Below, piece by piece: positions 1 to 7,144 of a stretch of 35,648 nt of DNA; the stretch's first letter is position 1, and the number at the start of each line of letters is the position of its first letter. The notes beneath the pieces are model-generated. The model searched no databases. It was not told where the DNA came from and worked only from the letters and a program-made list of their open reading frames with translations. Position numbers and translations under genes: made by a program. Origin of the DNA: Clostridiales bacterium (GTDB lineage: Bacteria > Bacillota > Clostridia > Oscillospirales > Acutalibacteraceae); the NCBI GenBank assembly GCA_012517675.1, contig JAAYUL010000055.1, positions 1 to 35,648 on the forward strand. The letters run 5' to 3'.

Positions 1-164
1 ACCAGCGGGGAAATAAACAGGGCGATCATGACCGGAACATGGCTTGCCAGCGTGAACGACGCCGGGCCCACGATAATTTTCGGGAAAAACATCGGGATAA
101 TAATCGCGATGGCAATCAACAGCGCCGCGATGATCATTTTGATCAATCCATTTTCTCGTTTCAT
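1..164 (-). CDS. niaX: ECF transporter substrate-binding (S) component, probable niacin transporter NiaX-type, 5' part only
   Basis: The first 54 codons of a minus-strand membrane protein; the rest lies beyond the left edge. It starts ATG at 164 with a GGAGAG ribosome site. After a short basic start (MKRENG) comes a hydrophobic helix rich in Ile and Ala, then a GPASFTLASHVPVMIALF stretch of the kind found in ECF-type vitamin S components. The niacin assignment rests mainly on context: it lies just downstream of niaR and behind a palindromic operator that overlaps its promoter. S components bind a vitamin in the membrane and work with a shared EcfAAT module, which is not in this window. Family call is moderate; the substrate is inferred. 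Confidence 0.65.
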   Translation of the reverse strand, partial: MKRENGLIKMIIAALLIAIAIIIPMFFPKIIVGPASFTLASHVPVMIALFISPL

Positions 165-187
165 ATTCTACGCTCTCCAATTTTATG

Positions 188-217
188 TATTGACACATGT
201 CTTTACACATGTCAATA
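188..217 (-). promoter_or_regulatory. Probable NiaR operator (nicotinate-responsive repressor site)
   Basis: An inverted repeat TATTGACA / TGTCAATA (188-195 and 210-217) encloses two copies of ACACATGTC separated by TTT. It sits directly after the -10 box of the transporter promoter, where bound repressor would block initiation. Known NiaR sites in Firmicutes are TGACA/TGTC-like palindromes; the NiaR gene is the adjacent upstream gene. The match to NiaR is inferred from motif type and position. Confidence 0.7.
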
Positions 218-220
218 GCT

Positions 221-249
221 ATTGTAAAAGGAAAACGCGGGTTTGTCAA
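221..249 (-). promoter_or_regulatory. Sigma-A promoter for the niacin transporter gene
   Basis: Read on the minus strand, a perfect TTGACA (244-249) and TACAAT (221-226) are separated by exactly 17 bases. Transcription would start near 213, inside the palindromic operator, with about 50 bases of leader before the ATG at 164. Confidence 0.85.
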
Positions 250-252
250 GTG

Positions 253-777
253 CTATGAACGGGAAAATAAAATTCCCTGTTCGCCCAAAAGCTTGAGCAC
301 CCTGCGGTAGTCCTCCTCCGACCGGCAGAAAACGGTGTGAAGATGCACCCCGTCCGTCAGGTCGCAAAGAGGGGAAGCGTTGTCCCTGGACAGCTTTTCC
401 AGAAAGCTGTCCGCGTCGTAGCGGGAAAAAATGTGCAGCTGGCCCGAAATCTGGCCGTAAACCGGGTGCTCCACAATCACGTCGATCAGGCCGCAGCCGT
501 TGTCCACAATGGTGTAAAGCTCCTGCGCAAGCCGTTCCGTTCCGTGCCTGCACGCAATGGTGTGCCGGATTTCCCGCGGGTCCGCGGATTCATCGCCGAG
601 GATGTAGCCGCGCGGCGTTGCGGATATTTTTTCGTTGGCAGCCCGCAGCAGGGCGATGTCGCCCACAATCACCTGCCTGCTCACATGAAAGCGCGCGGCA
701 ATCGCGCCGGCGCTCACCGGCTGGCTGCTCTGTTTTAAAATTTCCAGTATTTCCTGTCTTCTCCGAAACGCATCCAA
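253..777 (-). CDS. niaR: Transcriptional repressor NiaR (winged HTH plus 3H domain)
   Basis: NiaR represses NAD-precursor genes when nicotinic acid is bound. The N-terminal third is a winged HTH of the biotin-repressor type, with the recognition segment VSRQVIVGDIALLR. The C-terminal 3H domain shows its conserved His motifs: IACRHGTER, VEHPVYGQ and LTDGVHLHT. About 174 aa, the normal family length, and closely like Bacillus YrxA/NiaR. I place the start at TTG 777 because GGAGGA lies 7 bases upstream. The earlier in-frame ATG at 810 falls inside the promoter's -10 box and has no ribosome site. The next gene downstream is the probable niacin transporter, its likely target. Confidence 0.92.
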   Translation of the reverse strand: MDAFRRRQEILEILKQSSQPVSAGAIAARFHVSRQVIVGDIALLRAANEKISATPRGYILGDESADPREIRHTIACRHGTERLAQELYTIVDNGCGLIDVIVEHPVYGQISGQLHIFSRYDADSFLEKLSRDNASPLCDLTDGVHLHTVFCRSEEDYRRVLKLLGEQGILFSRS

Positions 778-805
778 CTGACTCTCCTCCGTTTCTTCGC
801 TTTTT

Positions 806-833
806 ATCATACCACAAATCCGTGCCGTATCAA
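806..833 (-). promoter_or_regulatory. Promoter for niaR
   Basis: TTGATA (828-833) and an extended -10, TGGTATGAT with core TATGAT (806-811), are 16 bases apart on the minus strand. The start site would be near 799. This excludes ATG 810 as the niaR start and supports TTG 777. Confidence 0.7.
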
Positions 834-835
834 AG

Positions 836-860
836 AAAAACGCACCGGAACACCGGTGCG
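836..860 (-). terminator. Rho-independent terminator after the DUF5317 gene
   Basis: On the minus strand a CGCACCGG / CCGGTGCG stem with a short loop is followed by TTTTTCTTT. It separates the upstream HD-GYP/DUF5317 operon from niaR. Confidence 0.85.
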
Positions 861-872
861 CAAACGGAACAA

Positions 873-1448
873 TCACTGCTGTCGGGCGGGCGTTCCCGCC
901 GGTTCCGGCTTTGGGGAGATGACGGCAATCAGAAGCAGCATGATCCCGACGCCGAGCACAAGGTCGCCGACGCTGATGAAAGCGCCGAACCCGCGGACGG
1001 GAACCGGGATAATATCCGCAAGGAAATAAAGATTCGCCCGGCCCTGCACAATAAAATAATTGGCCCTGCGGGCATACACGGCCTGCGCGGTCATTCCGGG
1101 AAACATGGCGAGCGCTGCGGCGGATACCGGCATGCGGAAGCCGTTCGCCGCAATGACCAGAAAATTGCTGAGCGAGCCCGCCGCCATCAGCGCGCAGGAA
1201 AGCCGATACCGCCGGTTTAAATACAGAAAAGCGAAAATGCAGAGGTATTCGGTGCAGGTGATGATCGCGGCGTACCGGAGCGCGAACCGGGGCGCGAAGG
1301 AAAACGAGCCGTCCAAAAGAACGCCGGCAATCGGCAGCCAAAGCCCCCGGAGGTTGGAAATTTCAGAAAATGAAAAGTGCAGGCCCTGCACCCTGTTTTT
1401 TACGAATCCGGCAATGATGCCAATCACCACGAAAAGAAACAGAATCAA
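873..1448 (-). CDS. DUF5317-type integral membrane protein
   Basis: A 191-aa protein with about five hydrophobic helices: residues 1-14, one near 35-50, and others around 60-75, 85-105 and 150-180. The last carries FISVGDLVLGVGIMLLL, a pattern I associate with DUF5317. The C-terminus is short, polar and Pro/Gln-rich. No biochemical function is known to me. It begins with TTG 1448, 18 bases after the stop of the HD-GYP gene, with an AAGGGTG ribosome site. It is therefore very likely the last gene of that operon; a strong terminator follows. A role linked to the upstream signalling enzyme is possible but unsupported. Confidence 0.7.
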   Translation of the reverse strand: MILFLFVVIGIIAGFVKNRVQGLHFSFSEISNLRGLWLPIAGVLLDGSFSFAPRFALRYAAIITCTEYLCIFAFLYLNRRYRLSCALMAAGSLSNFLVIAANGFRMPVSAAALAMFPGMTAQAVYARRANYFIVQGRANLYFLADIIPVPVRGFGAFISVGDLVLGVGIMLLLIAVISPKPEPAGTPARQQ

Positions 1449-1466
1449 TCCGCTTCACACCCTTTT

Positions 1467-2759
1467 CTATATTTTCCCCAAGTCCTCCAGCACTTCCAGA
1501 AAAGCGCGCACCGTCTTTGGGTGAAACTGTTTTCCGCTCTCCTCGCGCAGGATGCACGCCACCTGCCGGTCGGTCAGGCTTTTGCAGTAAGGGCGGTCGC
1601 TGGTCATCGCGTCGTAGGCGTCCGCCAGGCCGACGATATAAGCTTCCATCGGGAGGCTGTCCCCTTTCGTTCCGTCGGGATAACCCTTCCCGTCGAAACG
1701 TTCGTGATGATGCACCACGCATGTTCGCACCACGCTGTTCAGCTTCACATTTTTCAGAATGTTGGAGCTGATCTGCGGGTGGGTCATAATGATTTCCCTC
1801 TCCTGCTGCGTCAGTCTGCCGGGCTTGTTCAGGATGGTCTCGTCAATGCCGATCTTTCCGATATCATGTAAAAGCGACGCCACCTTGATATTTTCAATAT
1901 CATAGGCGGAACGGTGCATTTTTTTCGCGATCAATTCGGCATACTGCTCCACGCGGTGGGAATGCCCTTCCGTGTAAGGGTCCTTCGCTTCCAGCGCCGC
2001 GGTCAGCGTTTTGATCATGTTGTAGTAGTTCTGCTTCGCGTCCAGATAAAGCACAAAGCTGTAGCGCGCCAGCATGAGCGGAAGCATGAACAGCAGAACC
2101 AAATATTCCCCATCATCCATTAGCATAAACCGCGCAATAAAATAACCAAGCGGCGCAGAAGCGATAATATTAGGAAGAAACGACGTAAAATTTTGAAAAA
2201 ATCCCGAAAAAAAAGAAACTTTATGTTCCAAAGAGAACAAAATCATCAAAATGCAACAGTTTAGCAAAAAGAACGTAACTGTGCTGATAATTGCCGGAAT
2301 AATGATAGAAGGAATATATAAACTTCCGACAGTCCCTCCAAGCTTTATGTAAACACATCCGGAAATATAGATGGAAATGATATAATTTCCAGCATTAAAT
2401 GCAGTCTTAATCGGCGGAGTATTAAAAATATGATAGTATACTTTGGACTCTCCATAAGAACGCACAACTTCAAAAGGTGTCCCCAATAAAACCATAGCCG
2501 CACCTGCGACCGGCCCTAAACATAAAATTGTACTCAAATTGCAGATAAACGATATATCAATCGCAAAATCATCGCGAATGTAAATTGGAAAGCAACGGCA
2601 GATAATATAAAGTATCCAAAGAATTACAAATTGCATCAGTAATTTGGATAAATCAGGTTGAGATAAAATATAAGTAAAATAAGAATAAACACAATATAAG
2701 CCAGTACCCACGCCGACAAAAGATATGATGCAAGCGTAAATTTTAGACGACCGTCTCAT
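1467..2759 (-). CDS. Membrane-anchored HD-GYP domain cyclic-di-GMP phosphodiesterase
   Basis: HD-GYP proteins hydrolyse c-di-GMP. Residues 1 to about 240 are six to eight hydrophobic segments forming a membrane sensor-like region. After a short linker (DAKQNYYNMIKTL) comes the HD-GYP domain, with SHRVEQYA, the metal-binding LLHDIGKIGI (HD near residues 298-299), THPQISSNIL, HHHERFDGKGYPDG and LADAYDAMTSDRPY. All key residues are present, so activity is expected. I chose ATG 2759, which has GGGGGT 4-5 bases upstream, over the TTG four codons earlier. Base use changes sharply inside the gene: the membrane half (about 2110-2759) is AT-rich and the catalytic half is GC-rich like its neighbours. 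This suggests a recombined or fast-evolving sensor half. What the sensor detects is unknown. Confidence 0.93.
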   Translation of the reverse strand: MRRSSKIYACIISFVGVGTGLYCVYSYFTYILSQPDLSKLLMQFVILWILYIICRCFPIYIRDDFAIDISFICNLSTILCLGPVAGAAMVLLGTPFEVVRSYGESKVYYHIFNTPPIKTAFNAGNYIISIYISGCVYIKLGGTVGSLYIPSIIIPAIISTVTFFLLNCCILMILFSLEHKVSFFSGFFQNFTSFLPNIIASAPLGYFIARFMLMDDGEYLVLLFMLPLMLARYSFVLYLDAKQNYYNMIKTLTAALEAKDPYTEGHSHRVEQYAELIAKKMHRSAYDIENIKVASLLHDIGKIGIDETILNKPGRLTQQEREIIMTHPQISSNILKNVKLNSVVRTCVVHHHERFDGKGYPDGTKGDSLPMEAYIVGLADAYDAMTSDRPYCKSLTDRQVACILREESGKQFHPKTVRAFLEVLEDLGKI

Positions 2760-2817
2760 ACTGACCCCCAAAAAATATAAAAATCAGGTTCGCAAGGTTT
2801 AACCCTTCAATCAGCTT

Positions 2818-2901
2818 CTACCTCCAGGTAAATCCTGCGCCGGCAGTCGCCAAAATGGAAAGAACAGACAGTAATGCCATCATAATGGTAGCCTTTTTCA
2901 T
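2818..2901 (-). CDS. Small hydrophobic peptide, 27 aa, unknown function
   Basis: An ORF from ATG 2901 to TAG 2818 with a perfect AGGAGG ribosome site 10 bases upstream. The product starts MKKATIMMALLSVLSILATA and ends GAGFTWR: a basic start, a hydrophobic core and a short tail, like a lone signal-peptide or membrane peptide. It lies between the 211-aa unknown gene and the HD-GYP gene on the same strand. It has no cysteine, so it does not look like an AgrD-type cyclic peptide precursor. It may be a leader peptide or a small membrane regulator of the HD-GYP protein. The strong ribosome site is the main support. Confidence 0.45.
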   Translation of the reverse strand: MKKATIMMALLSVLSILATAGAGFTWR

Positions 2902-2904
2902 TGC

Positions 2905-2961
2905 GATATAGCCTCCTAAATAGAAAACTCTGTTTCGTCCGCTGAAAAAACAGGCTATATC
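2905..2961 (-). promoter_or_regulatory. Leader hairpin overlapping the ribosome site of the small peptide
   Basis: In transcript sense, GATATAGCCT (plus positions 2952-2961) can pair perfectly with AGGCTATATC (2905-2914). The latter includes the second AGG of the AGGAGG ribosome site. The 37-base loop holds a further CTGTTT / AAACAG stem. The fold would limit ribosome access to the small ORF. No known riboswitch class is recognised. Confidence 0.45.
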
Positions 2962-3010
2962 CGCTCCGCTTAAAACTATGTACCATATGCTGCTGCGAAC
3001 CTGATTTTTA

Positions 3011-3034
3011 ACAAAACCATCGGGCCAAGCCCGA
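3011..3034 (-). terminator. Weak terminator-like hairpin after the 211-aa unknown gene
   Basis: A six-base-pair stem TCGGGC / GCCCGA with a TTG loop just past the stop codon, followed on the minus strand by ATGGTTTTGTT. The short stem and broken T-tract suggest partial read-through into the downstream genes. Confidence 0.4.
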
Positions 3035-3039
3035 ACCGG

Positions 3040-3675
3040 CTAAGCGACGGCGATCTTGCGGTTCAAAGCATCGAGTGTCGCCTTGACCACCGCGGTTTCA
3101 TTGTCGGTGCTGACAAACGCGCCGCCTAAAAGCCGTTCCACCTTGCCGTTCGACCGCACGGCGATACACACCGCGACGGCGGTTTCCCCGCCCAGGTTGA
3201 ACTGTTTCGCGTCTGAAACGGAAAGATGGACGCTTTTGTCAGTGAAATTTTCAACCGCATTGAGTGTCGCATGACAAATCATCTTGTTGATTTCAAGCTG
3301 ATCGTTCATGGCGAACGCCGTCCCGGTAAACGAGGTATCCCCGCCGGAAAGGGTCACGGTGGCGGAGGTCCTCTCCTTATTTTTGGACACGTTGATCTCT
3401 TCAAAAATCAGCCGGGCGCGCATGCGCATCTCGTTTTCCGAAGGGATCTGGGCCACGCTGATCAGCTTATGGTCCACGCTGACCCCGTACTGCGCCATAA
3501 TGGCGGACTGAATGTCCCGCACAATCTGCTTCGGCGCCCTGCTGGTATTCGACAAAATATGGATTTCCGAAATGTTGTCCCCGGAAAACACTATACTGGA
3601 GCTCATTACGCCCGGGAGCTTGTCTATTAATTCGCTGTAATGCCTGGTCGTTGTCGTTTGAATGCCGTCCGTCAT
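3040..3675 (-). CDS. Conserved hypothetical protein, 211 aa, unknown function
   Basis: I do not recognise a named domain. The start is ATG 3675, with AGGAGGGG 4 bases upstream; a longer ORF reading from further up lacks support. The product begins MTDGIQTTTTRHYSELIDKL. It is soluble and mixed alpha/beta, without a signal peptide or membrane segment. The first half holds a segment like EIHILSNTSRAPKQIVRDI followed by VSVDHKLISVAQI. The second half has paired stretches resembling hotdog-like or repeat folds (VTLSGGDTSFTG, LGGETAVAVCIAV). It heads the operon with the tiny peptide and the HD-GYP phosphodiesterase and has its own sigma-A promoter. A link to c-di-GMP signalling is only suggested by position. 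Confidence 0.75.
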   Translation of the reverse strand: MTDGIQTTTTRHYSELIDKLPGVMSSSIVFSGDNISEIHILSNTSRAPKQIVRDIQSAIMAQYGVSVDHKLISVAQIPSENEMRMRARLIFEEINVSKNKERTSATVTLSGGDTSFTGTAFAMNDQLEINKMICHATLNAVENFTDKSVHLSVSDAKQFNLGGETAVAVCIAVRSNGKVERLLGGAFVSTDNETAVVKATLDALNRKIAVA

Positions 3676-3757
3676 AAAACCCCTCCTGTCAGGGCTGCTT
3701 TGGGGCAATGCCCGCAGCCGAAAATGACAAAATCAATTTGGAGATTATTCAACATAG

Positions 3758-3787
3758 ATTATATAATAATTTGGTAACATTTTTCAA
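3758..3787 (-). promoter_or_regulatory. Sigma-A promoter of the 211-aa gene / HD-GYP operon
   Basis: On the minus strand TTGAAA (3782-3787) and a perfect TATAAT (3758-3763) are separated by 18 bases. The leader to ATG 3675 is about 75 bases. Confidence 0.75.
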
Positions 3788-3843
3788 TGTATTTTATGAA
3801 AAAAATTGAAAACGGATGAAATTCTTCCGGAGTCTTTCGTTTA

Positions 3844-3898
3844 TTTTGACCTGTTCCGAAATAATGTTCCGCCAACAAATCAACGTAACCGGTCAAAA
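3844..3898. repeat. Inverted repeat in the divergent region between the unknown operon and gadC
   Basis: The 405-base gap 3676-4080 holds two divergent promoters and no convincing gene. In its middle, TTTTGACC (3844-3851) and GGTCAAAA (3891-3898) form arms that extend with one mismatch to GTT / AAC. The repeat lies upstream of both promoters, so it could be a regulator site; nothing in the window identifies the regulator. Confidence 0.45.
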
Positions 3899-4009
3899 CG
3901 GAGGGCCCGCATTGCGCGCTCCCTCTGCCTTTTCCTCTGCGCAGCCTCAATATTCCGGCATCTGTTTCGACTAATTGTCCAAATTTTTACCACATTTCAT
4001 GCAAGTTAT

Positions 4010-4038
4010 TTGCAATACTTCCAATAACATGGTAAAAT
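4010..4038 (+). promoter_or_regulatory. Sigma-A promoter of the gadCB operon
   Basis: TTGCAA (4010-4015) and TAAAAT (4033-4038) with a 17-base spacer. The leader before gadC is about 36 bases and ends with a GGAGGTG ribosome site. Confidence 0.7.
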
Positions 4039-4080
4039 AATATCTGTCGTGGTATTTTTTACAAAACATGGAGGTGTAAT

Positions 4081-5595
4081 ATGGCAAAAACAAAAAGAAC
4101 CGCACAACCGAAAATGCTCTCCGGCATCCATTTGAGCGTCCTCACGCTGACGATCATGAATGTCGCCGCCGTTGTCAGCCTCAGGGGCCTGCCGGCAGAG
4201 GCGAAATACGGGCTCGGATCGATTTTCTATTATCTGTTCGCCGCGCTGGTATTCCTGATCCCGGTATCGCTGATTTCAGCGGAGATGGCGGCGGCCTGGC
4301 CGCAGAAGGGCGGCGTCTACCGCTGGATCGGGGAAGCGTTCGGCGCGCGATGGGGCTTTCTCGCCATTTGGCTGCAGTGGATTCAAAATACGATCTGGTA
4401 CCCGACGGTCCTGACCTTTTCGGCGGTTTCCATCGCCTATATCGGCCTGGACCCGGCCGCCGACGCATCACTCGCCGGCAACCGGATCTATGTCGCGGCC
4501 GTCTGCCTGGTGATCTACTGGGGCGCGACGCTGATCAACCTGCGCGGGCTTTCGGCCAGCGCAAAAATCAGCAAGTACGGCGGCATGATCGGCACGATCA
4601 TCCCCGCGGCCCTTCTGATCCTGTTCGGCATCGTCTGGCTGCTGACGGGACAGAAAATCCAGCTCGACACCAATCCCGCCACGCTGCTGCCGGATCTGTC
4701 CAAACTCAGCAATCTGGTTCTGGCGTCGGGCATCTTCCTGTTCTTTGCCGGAATGGAAGTGTCCGCCGTTCATGTCAAGGAAATCGACAACCCCCAGAAA
4801 AATTACCCGAAGGCAATTTTTCTCGCTTCCCTGATTTCCGTGGCCATTTTTATTTTCGGAACCCTGGCGATCGGGTTCGTCCTTCCCGAAAAATCCATCA
4901 ACCTGACGCAGGGACTGCTGGTCACCTTTGACACGTATCTGAAAACATTTCACCTCGGTTTTCTGACCCCGGTGCTGGCGGTCATGCTGGTCGTCGGCGT
5001 TCTGGCGGGTGTTTCCACCTGGATCGGCGGCCCGAGCAAGGGGCTTCTCGCCGTGGGGCATCACGGTTTTCTGCCGCCGTTTTTGCAGAAGGTAAATAAA
5101 AACGGCATTCAGATCAACATTCTCCTCGTACAGGGCTGCATCGTTACCGTTCTGGTCTTTTTGTTTACCTTCATGCCCTCGGTGCAGGCCGTCTACCAGG
5201 TGCTCAGCCAGCTGACGGCGATCCTCTACCTGATCATGTATCTGATGCTGTTTGCCGCGGGCATCGCGCTGCGGGTCAGGGAGCCGGACCGGCCCCGGCC
5301 GTACAGGGTCCCCGGCGGAAAAGCCGGCATGTTTCTCATCGGCGGGGTCGGCATACTGGGCGCGCTGCTGGCCATCACGCTCAGCTTCCTTCCGCCGGAT
5401 CAGATCAAAATCGGCAGCGCGGCGTCGTGGTACGGGATTCTGATTGTCGGCGCGGTGGTTTTCCTGTCTATTCCGCTCATCATCTACGCTTTGCGTAAAC
5501 CGGGCTGGAAAAACGAAACCGCCAAAAACGCCATGGAACCCTTCACCTGGGAAAACACGGGAAAACAGCAGGCCGTGAAAAAGCAGGGACGCTGA
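4081..5595 (+). CDS. gadC: Glutamate/GABA antiporter GadC
   Basis: An APC-superfamily exchanger that imports glutamate and exports GABA, so that together with the decarboxylase it consumes cytoplasmic protons. The 504-aa protein has about 12 hydrophobic helices. The first shows VLTLTIMNVAAVVSLRGLP, followed by SAEMAAAWPQKGGVYRWIGEAFG, the conserved first-helix and loop region of GadC-like transporters. FFAGMEVSAVHVKEIDNPQKNYPKA matches the family's helix 6 and the following loop. The C-terminal tail is charged, which in E. coli GadC forms a pH gate; the tail here is shorter. It is the first gene of a two-gene operon with gadB, 72 bases downstream. Confidence 0.92.
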   Translation: MAKTKRTAQPKMLSGIHLSVLTLTIMNVAAVVSLRGLPAEAKYGLGSIFYYLFAALVFLIPVSLISAEMAAAWPQKGGVYRWIGEAFGARWGFLAIWLQWIQNTIWYPTVLTFSAVSIAYIGLDPAADASLAGNRIYVAAVCLVIYWGATLINLRGLSASAKISKYGGMIGTIIPAALLILFGIVWLLTGQKIQLDTNPATLLPDLSKLSNLVLASGIFLFFAGMEVSAVHVKEIDNPQKNYPKAIFLASLISVAIFIFGTLAIGFVLPEKSINLTQGLLVTFDTYLKTFHLGFLTPVLAVMLVVGVLAGVSTWIGGPSKGLLAVGHHGFLPPFLQKVNKNGIQINILLVQGCIVTVLVFLFTFMPSVQAVYQVLSQLTAILYLIMYLMLFAAGIALRVREPDRPRPYRVPGGKAGMFLIGGVGILGALLAITLSFLPPDQIKIGSAASWYGILIVGAVVFLSIPLIIYALRKPGWKNETAKNAMEPFTWENTGKQQAVKKQGR

Positions 5596-5667
5596 AGCGG
5601 GCGGAAAAATGGCGGCCTCAGATTCCATGAAAAATAAGAATACCAAAGAATAATACGGAGGTTTATT

Positions 5668-7071
5668 ATGGCTTTATATCAACGCAAGGATATCAGGGAC
5701 AATCTGGAAGACAGCATTTTCGGAAGCAGGGATTCCGAAATCAGGATGCCGAAGTACCGTTTCCCGAAAACGGAGTCCGACCCCAAGGTGATTCTGGAGG
5801 TGCTCAAGGACGAGCTTTTCCTTGACGGCAACGCGCGGCAGAACCTCGCGACGTTCTGCCAGACGTTCGAGGAGCAGGAGGTCCATGAAATCATGGACCT
5901 GTCGATCAACAAGAACATGATCGACAAGGACGAATACCCGCAGACCGCCGCCATTGAGGAACGCTGCGTCCATATGATTGCCGACCTCTGGCACGCCCCC
6001 GAATCGAAAAACACGGTCGGAACCTCAACGGTGGGTTCCTCGGAGGCCTGCATGCTGGGCGGTCTCGCCATGTACTGGCGCTGGCGGGAAAAACGGGAAA
6101 AAGAGGGGAAGGACACGTCGCGCCCCAACCTCGTGACCGGGCCCGTTCAGGTCTGCTGGGAAAAGTTCTGCCGGTACTGGGACATCGAGCTTCGCGAAGT
6201 GCCGATGGAGCGCGAATCCCTCGCCATGACGCCAGGCACCATGCTGGAACATATTGACGAAAACACGATCGGCGTCGTCGCGACCTTCGGCCTGACCTTC
6301 ACCGGAAAATACGAGCCGGTCAAAGCGCTCTGCGACGCGCTGGACCAGCTCAGCGGGGAAAAGGGGATCGACCTGGACCTGCATGTCGACGCGGCTTCCG
6401 GCGGATTTCTCGCACCGTTCTGCGCGCCGGACATTCCCTGGGATTTTCAAAACCCAAGGGTCAAGTCGATCAGCGCGTCCGGCCATAAATTCGGGCTGGC
6501 CCCGCTCGGCTGCGGCTGGGTGCTCTGGAGGGACCGCGGCGATCTGCCCAAGCGCCTCGTTTTCCATGTGAACTACCTCGGCGGGGACATGGCGGTTTTC
6601 CAGCTGAATTTTTCCCGGCCCGCCGGCCAGGTTATTTCCCAGTACTACGAGTTCCTGCGGCTCGGGTACGAGGGGTACCGGAAAATCCATATGAACTGCT
6701 ACCGTACGGCGCAGTACCTCGCGGCCAGCATTGAGAAGACCGGCTTATTCGATATTCTGTACGACGCAAACCCGGAGAAAGGGATTCCGGCGCTCGCATG
6801 GGCCCTGAAAAAAGACGCGAAGGTGAATTTCAACCTGTATGATTTTGCCGACAAGCTGAGAAGCCGGGGCTGGCAGGTGCCCGCCTATTCCCTGCCCAAA
6901 GACGCGCAGGACGTCGTCGTCCAGCGCATTCTGGTGCGCCAGGGGTTCGGGCTGGATATGGCGGAGCTGTTCATGGAGGATTTCCGCCGCACGCTCACCT
7001 TCTTCGAGGGGCATGAGGTCGTGACGCCGCTGACACAGCGCGAGGCGGGCGGCTTCAACCACGCGGGGTGA
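5668..7071 (+). CDS. gadB: Glutamate decarboxylase (PLP-dependent)
   Basis: Converts glutamate to GABA and CO2, using one proton. The 467-aa length matches E. coli GadB. Visible family blocks are GTSTVGSSEACMLGGLAMYWRW near residue 118, LHVDAASGGFLAPF near 238 with the PLP-binding Asp, and SGHKFGLAPLGCGW with the PLP lysine at residue 274. The NFSRPAGQVISQYYEFLRLG block is nearly identical to E. coli. The C-terminus ends near a His (GGFNHAG), comparable to the C-terminal His that closes the active site at neutral pH in E. coli GadB. The ribosome site is CGGAGG before ATG 5668. The operon with gadC forms a complete acid-resistance unit. No terminator is obvious after the stop. Confidence 0.96.
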   Translation: MALYQRKDIRDNLEDSIFGSRDSEIRMPKYRFPKTESDPKVILEVLKDELFLDGNARQNLATFCQTFEEQEVHEIMDLSINKNMIDKDEYPQTAAIEERCVHMIADLWHAPESKNTVGTSTVGSSEACMLGGLAMYWRWREKREKEGKDTSRPNLVTGPVQVCWEKFCRYWDIELREVPMERESLAMTPGTMLEHIDENTIGVVATFGLTFTGKYEPVKALCDALDQLSGEKGIDLDLHVDAASGGFLAPFCAPDIPWDFQNPRVKSISASGHKFGLAPLGCGWVLWRDRGDLPKRLVFHVNYLGGDMAVFQLNFSRPAGQVISQYYEFLRLGYEGYRKIHMNCYRTAQYLAASIEKTGLFDILYDANPEKGIPALAWALKKDAKVNFNLYDFADKLRSRGWQVPAYSLPKDAQDVVVQRILVRQGFGLDMAELFMEDFRRTLTFFEGHEVVTPLTQREAGGFNHAG

Positions 7072-7144
7072 CCGTTCCTTTCGCCTGTGGAAGCACTGAT
7101 TGCACGACGACGCGCCGATAGACGCCGGAATCCAGCATCGCTTC

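Larger units (their letters stand above)
2778..3010. repeat. 17-bp perfect inverted repeat bracketing a small ORF
   Basis: TAAAAATCAGGTTCGCA (2778-2794) is repeated exactly in inverted form at 2994-3010. The arms are 199 bases apart and enclose the 27-codon ORF and its leader hairpin. The 3' arm (in transcript sense) ends about 20 bases before the HD-GYP ribosome site. It could be a long-range RNA helix in the operon transcript or the ends of a small non-autonomous element. I see no clear target-site duplication. Confidence 0.75.

Noticed and set aside
778-1341. An upstream extension of the niaR frame into the DUF5317 gene
   Set aside because: It crosses a strong terminator and the niaR promoter; the extra residues are Arg/Pro-rich frame-shadow sequence.
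2818-2901. An AgrD-type cyclic peptide precursor
   Set aside because: No Cys or Ser for a thiolactone ring in the right place, no acidic C-terminal recognition segment, and no AgrB gene nearby.
2760-3039. A c-di-GMP riboswitch before the HD-GYP gene
   Set aside because: The leader is structured, but I see none of the conserved GEMM-I or class II core sequences.
3759-4027. Short ORFs of 63 and 73 codons on either strand in the gad divergent region
   Set aside because: No ribosome sites, they overlap promoters, and the residue content is not protein-like.
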